From Chitinophagaceae bacterium (GTDB taxonomy: Bacteria > Bacteroidota > Bacteroidia > Chitinophagales > Chitinophagaceae), in assembly GCA_016786885.1 (NCBI GenBank), contig JAEUVO010000032.1, forward strand, positions 1 through 44,975: a stretch of 44,975 bases of DNA, in the 5' to 3' direction. Positions 44,825 to 44,975 of the stretch are shown here, in pieces (positions within the stretch are counted from its first letter, which is position 1; every line of letters begins with the position of its first letter). Below the pieces are notes generated by a model. The model was not told the DNA's origin, searched no databases, and saw nothing but the letters and a program-made list of their open reading frames with translations. The position numbers were made by a program, and so were the translations under genes.

Positions 44825-44975
44825 TTATCTTGGCCCGAGGTGAGTGAGGGTATCAAAGAATCCTCTTGCTCCCGGGTTGTTGTTATAATAGAAATTAGCA
44901 TAGATCTTCGCCGGGTTACCACCTGCTGCCGGTACATAACGGCTGTCTGTGGCCGGGCCCATCGATACCGGCAAC
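44825..44975 (-). CDS. 3' end of an unidentified gene
   Basis: An open minus-strand frame enters from the right edge and ends at a TAA at 44825-44827, giving 49 C-terminal residues. They include SMGPATDSRYVPAAGG, KIYANFYYNNNPG and end in DTLTHLGPR. No family is recognised. The terminator-like hairpin that follows supports it as a real gene. Its start lies outside the window. Confidence 0.6.
   Translation of the reverse strand, partial: LPVSMGPATDSRYVPAAGGNPAKIYANFYYNNNPGARGFFDTLTHLGPR

Overview
The window looks like a chromosomal segment of a Bacteroidota bacterium, most likely of the Chitinophagaceae type. The evidence is a type IX secretion (T9SS) sorting domain, a UpxY-type NusG paralogue, the ligase-associated Lhr-like helicase/PdeM pair, DUF5916 and DUF6728 proteins, a Gly-rich RRM protein, and several TAnnTTTG-like -7 boxes. 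No tRNA, rRNA, CRISPR array, IS element or phage gene was recognised.

Left part (1-16.1 kb) is mostly housekeeping. It holds an RRM RNA-binding protein with a strong terminator, a YdhF-like aldo/keto reductase, a GMC oxidoreductase paired with a small Tat-like protein, and a DUF2807 lipoprotein. A co-directional run follows: guaA, a periplasmic-binding-like protein, the Lhr-like helicase and PdeM. Next come a DUF5916 outer-membrane protein, an XRE/S24 repressor divergent from surE, a small membrane protein, lpxB, and a 53-residue DUF6728 microprotein.

Middle part (16.2-39.3 kb) is one large Wzx/Wzy-type exopolysaccharide or capsule locus, transcribed right to left. It begins with wza and the wzc tyrosine kinase, then upxY, then two tandem terminator-like hairpins. 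Beyond them lie wzx, seven glycosyltransferases, wzy, a hexapeptide acyltransferase, a methyltransferase, a formyltransferase-like/beta-propeller fusion, asnB and an RmlD-like reductase. The last gene is the WcaJ-like initiating sugar-phosphate transferase. The layout suggests that UpxY lets RNA polymerase read past the hairpins after its own gene into the assembly genes.

Right part (39.3-45 kb) has a 0.7-kb regulatory gap, with alternative hairpins in the presumed wza leader. A divergent 4.4-kb gene follows, encoding a PL9-like polysaccharide lyase, ten tandem PKD-like repeats and a T9SS C-terminal domain. A bidirectional terminator closes it. The 3' end of an unidentified minus-strand gene, with its own terminator, runs off the window.

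The most interesting points are the UpxY/terminator layout, the formyltransferase-propeller fusion, the lyase facing the polysaccharide locus with its mosaic repeat array, and a paired operator-like palindrome in front of the XRE/S24 gene.
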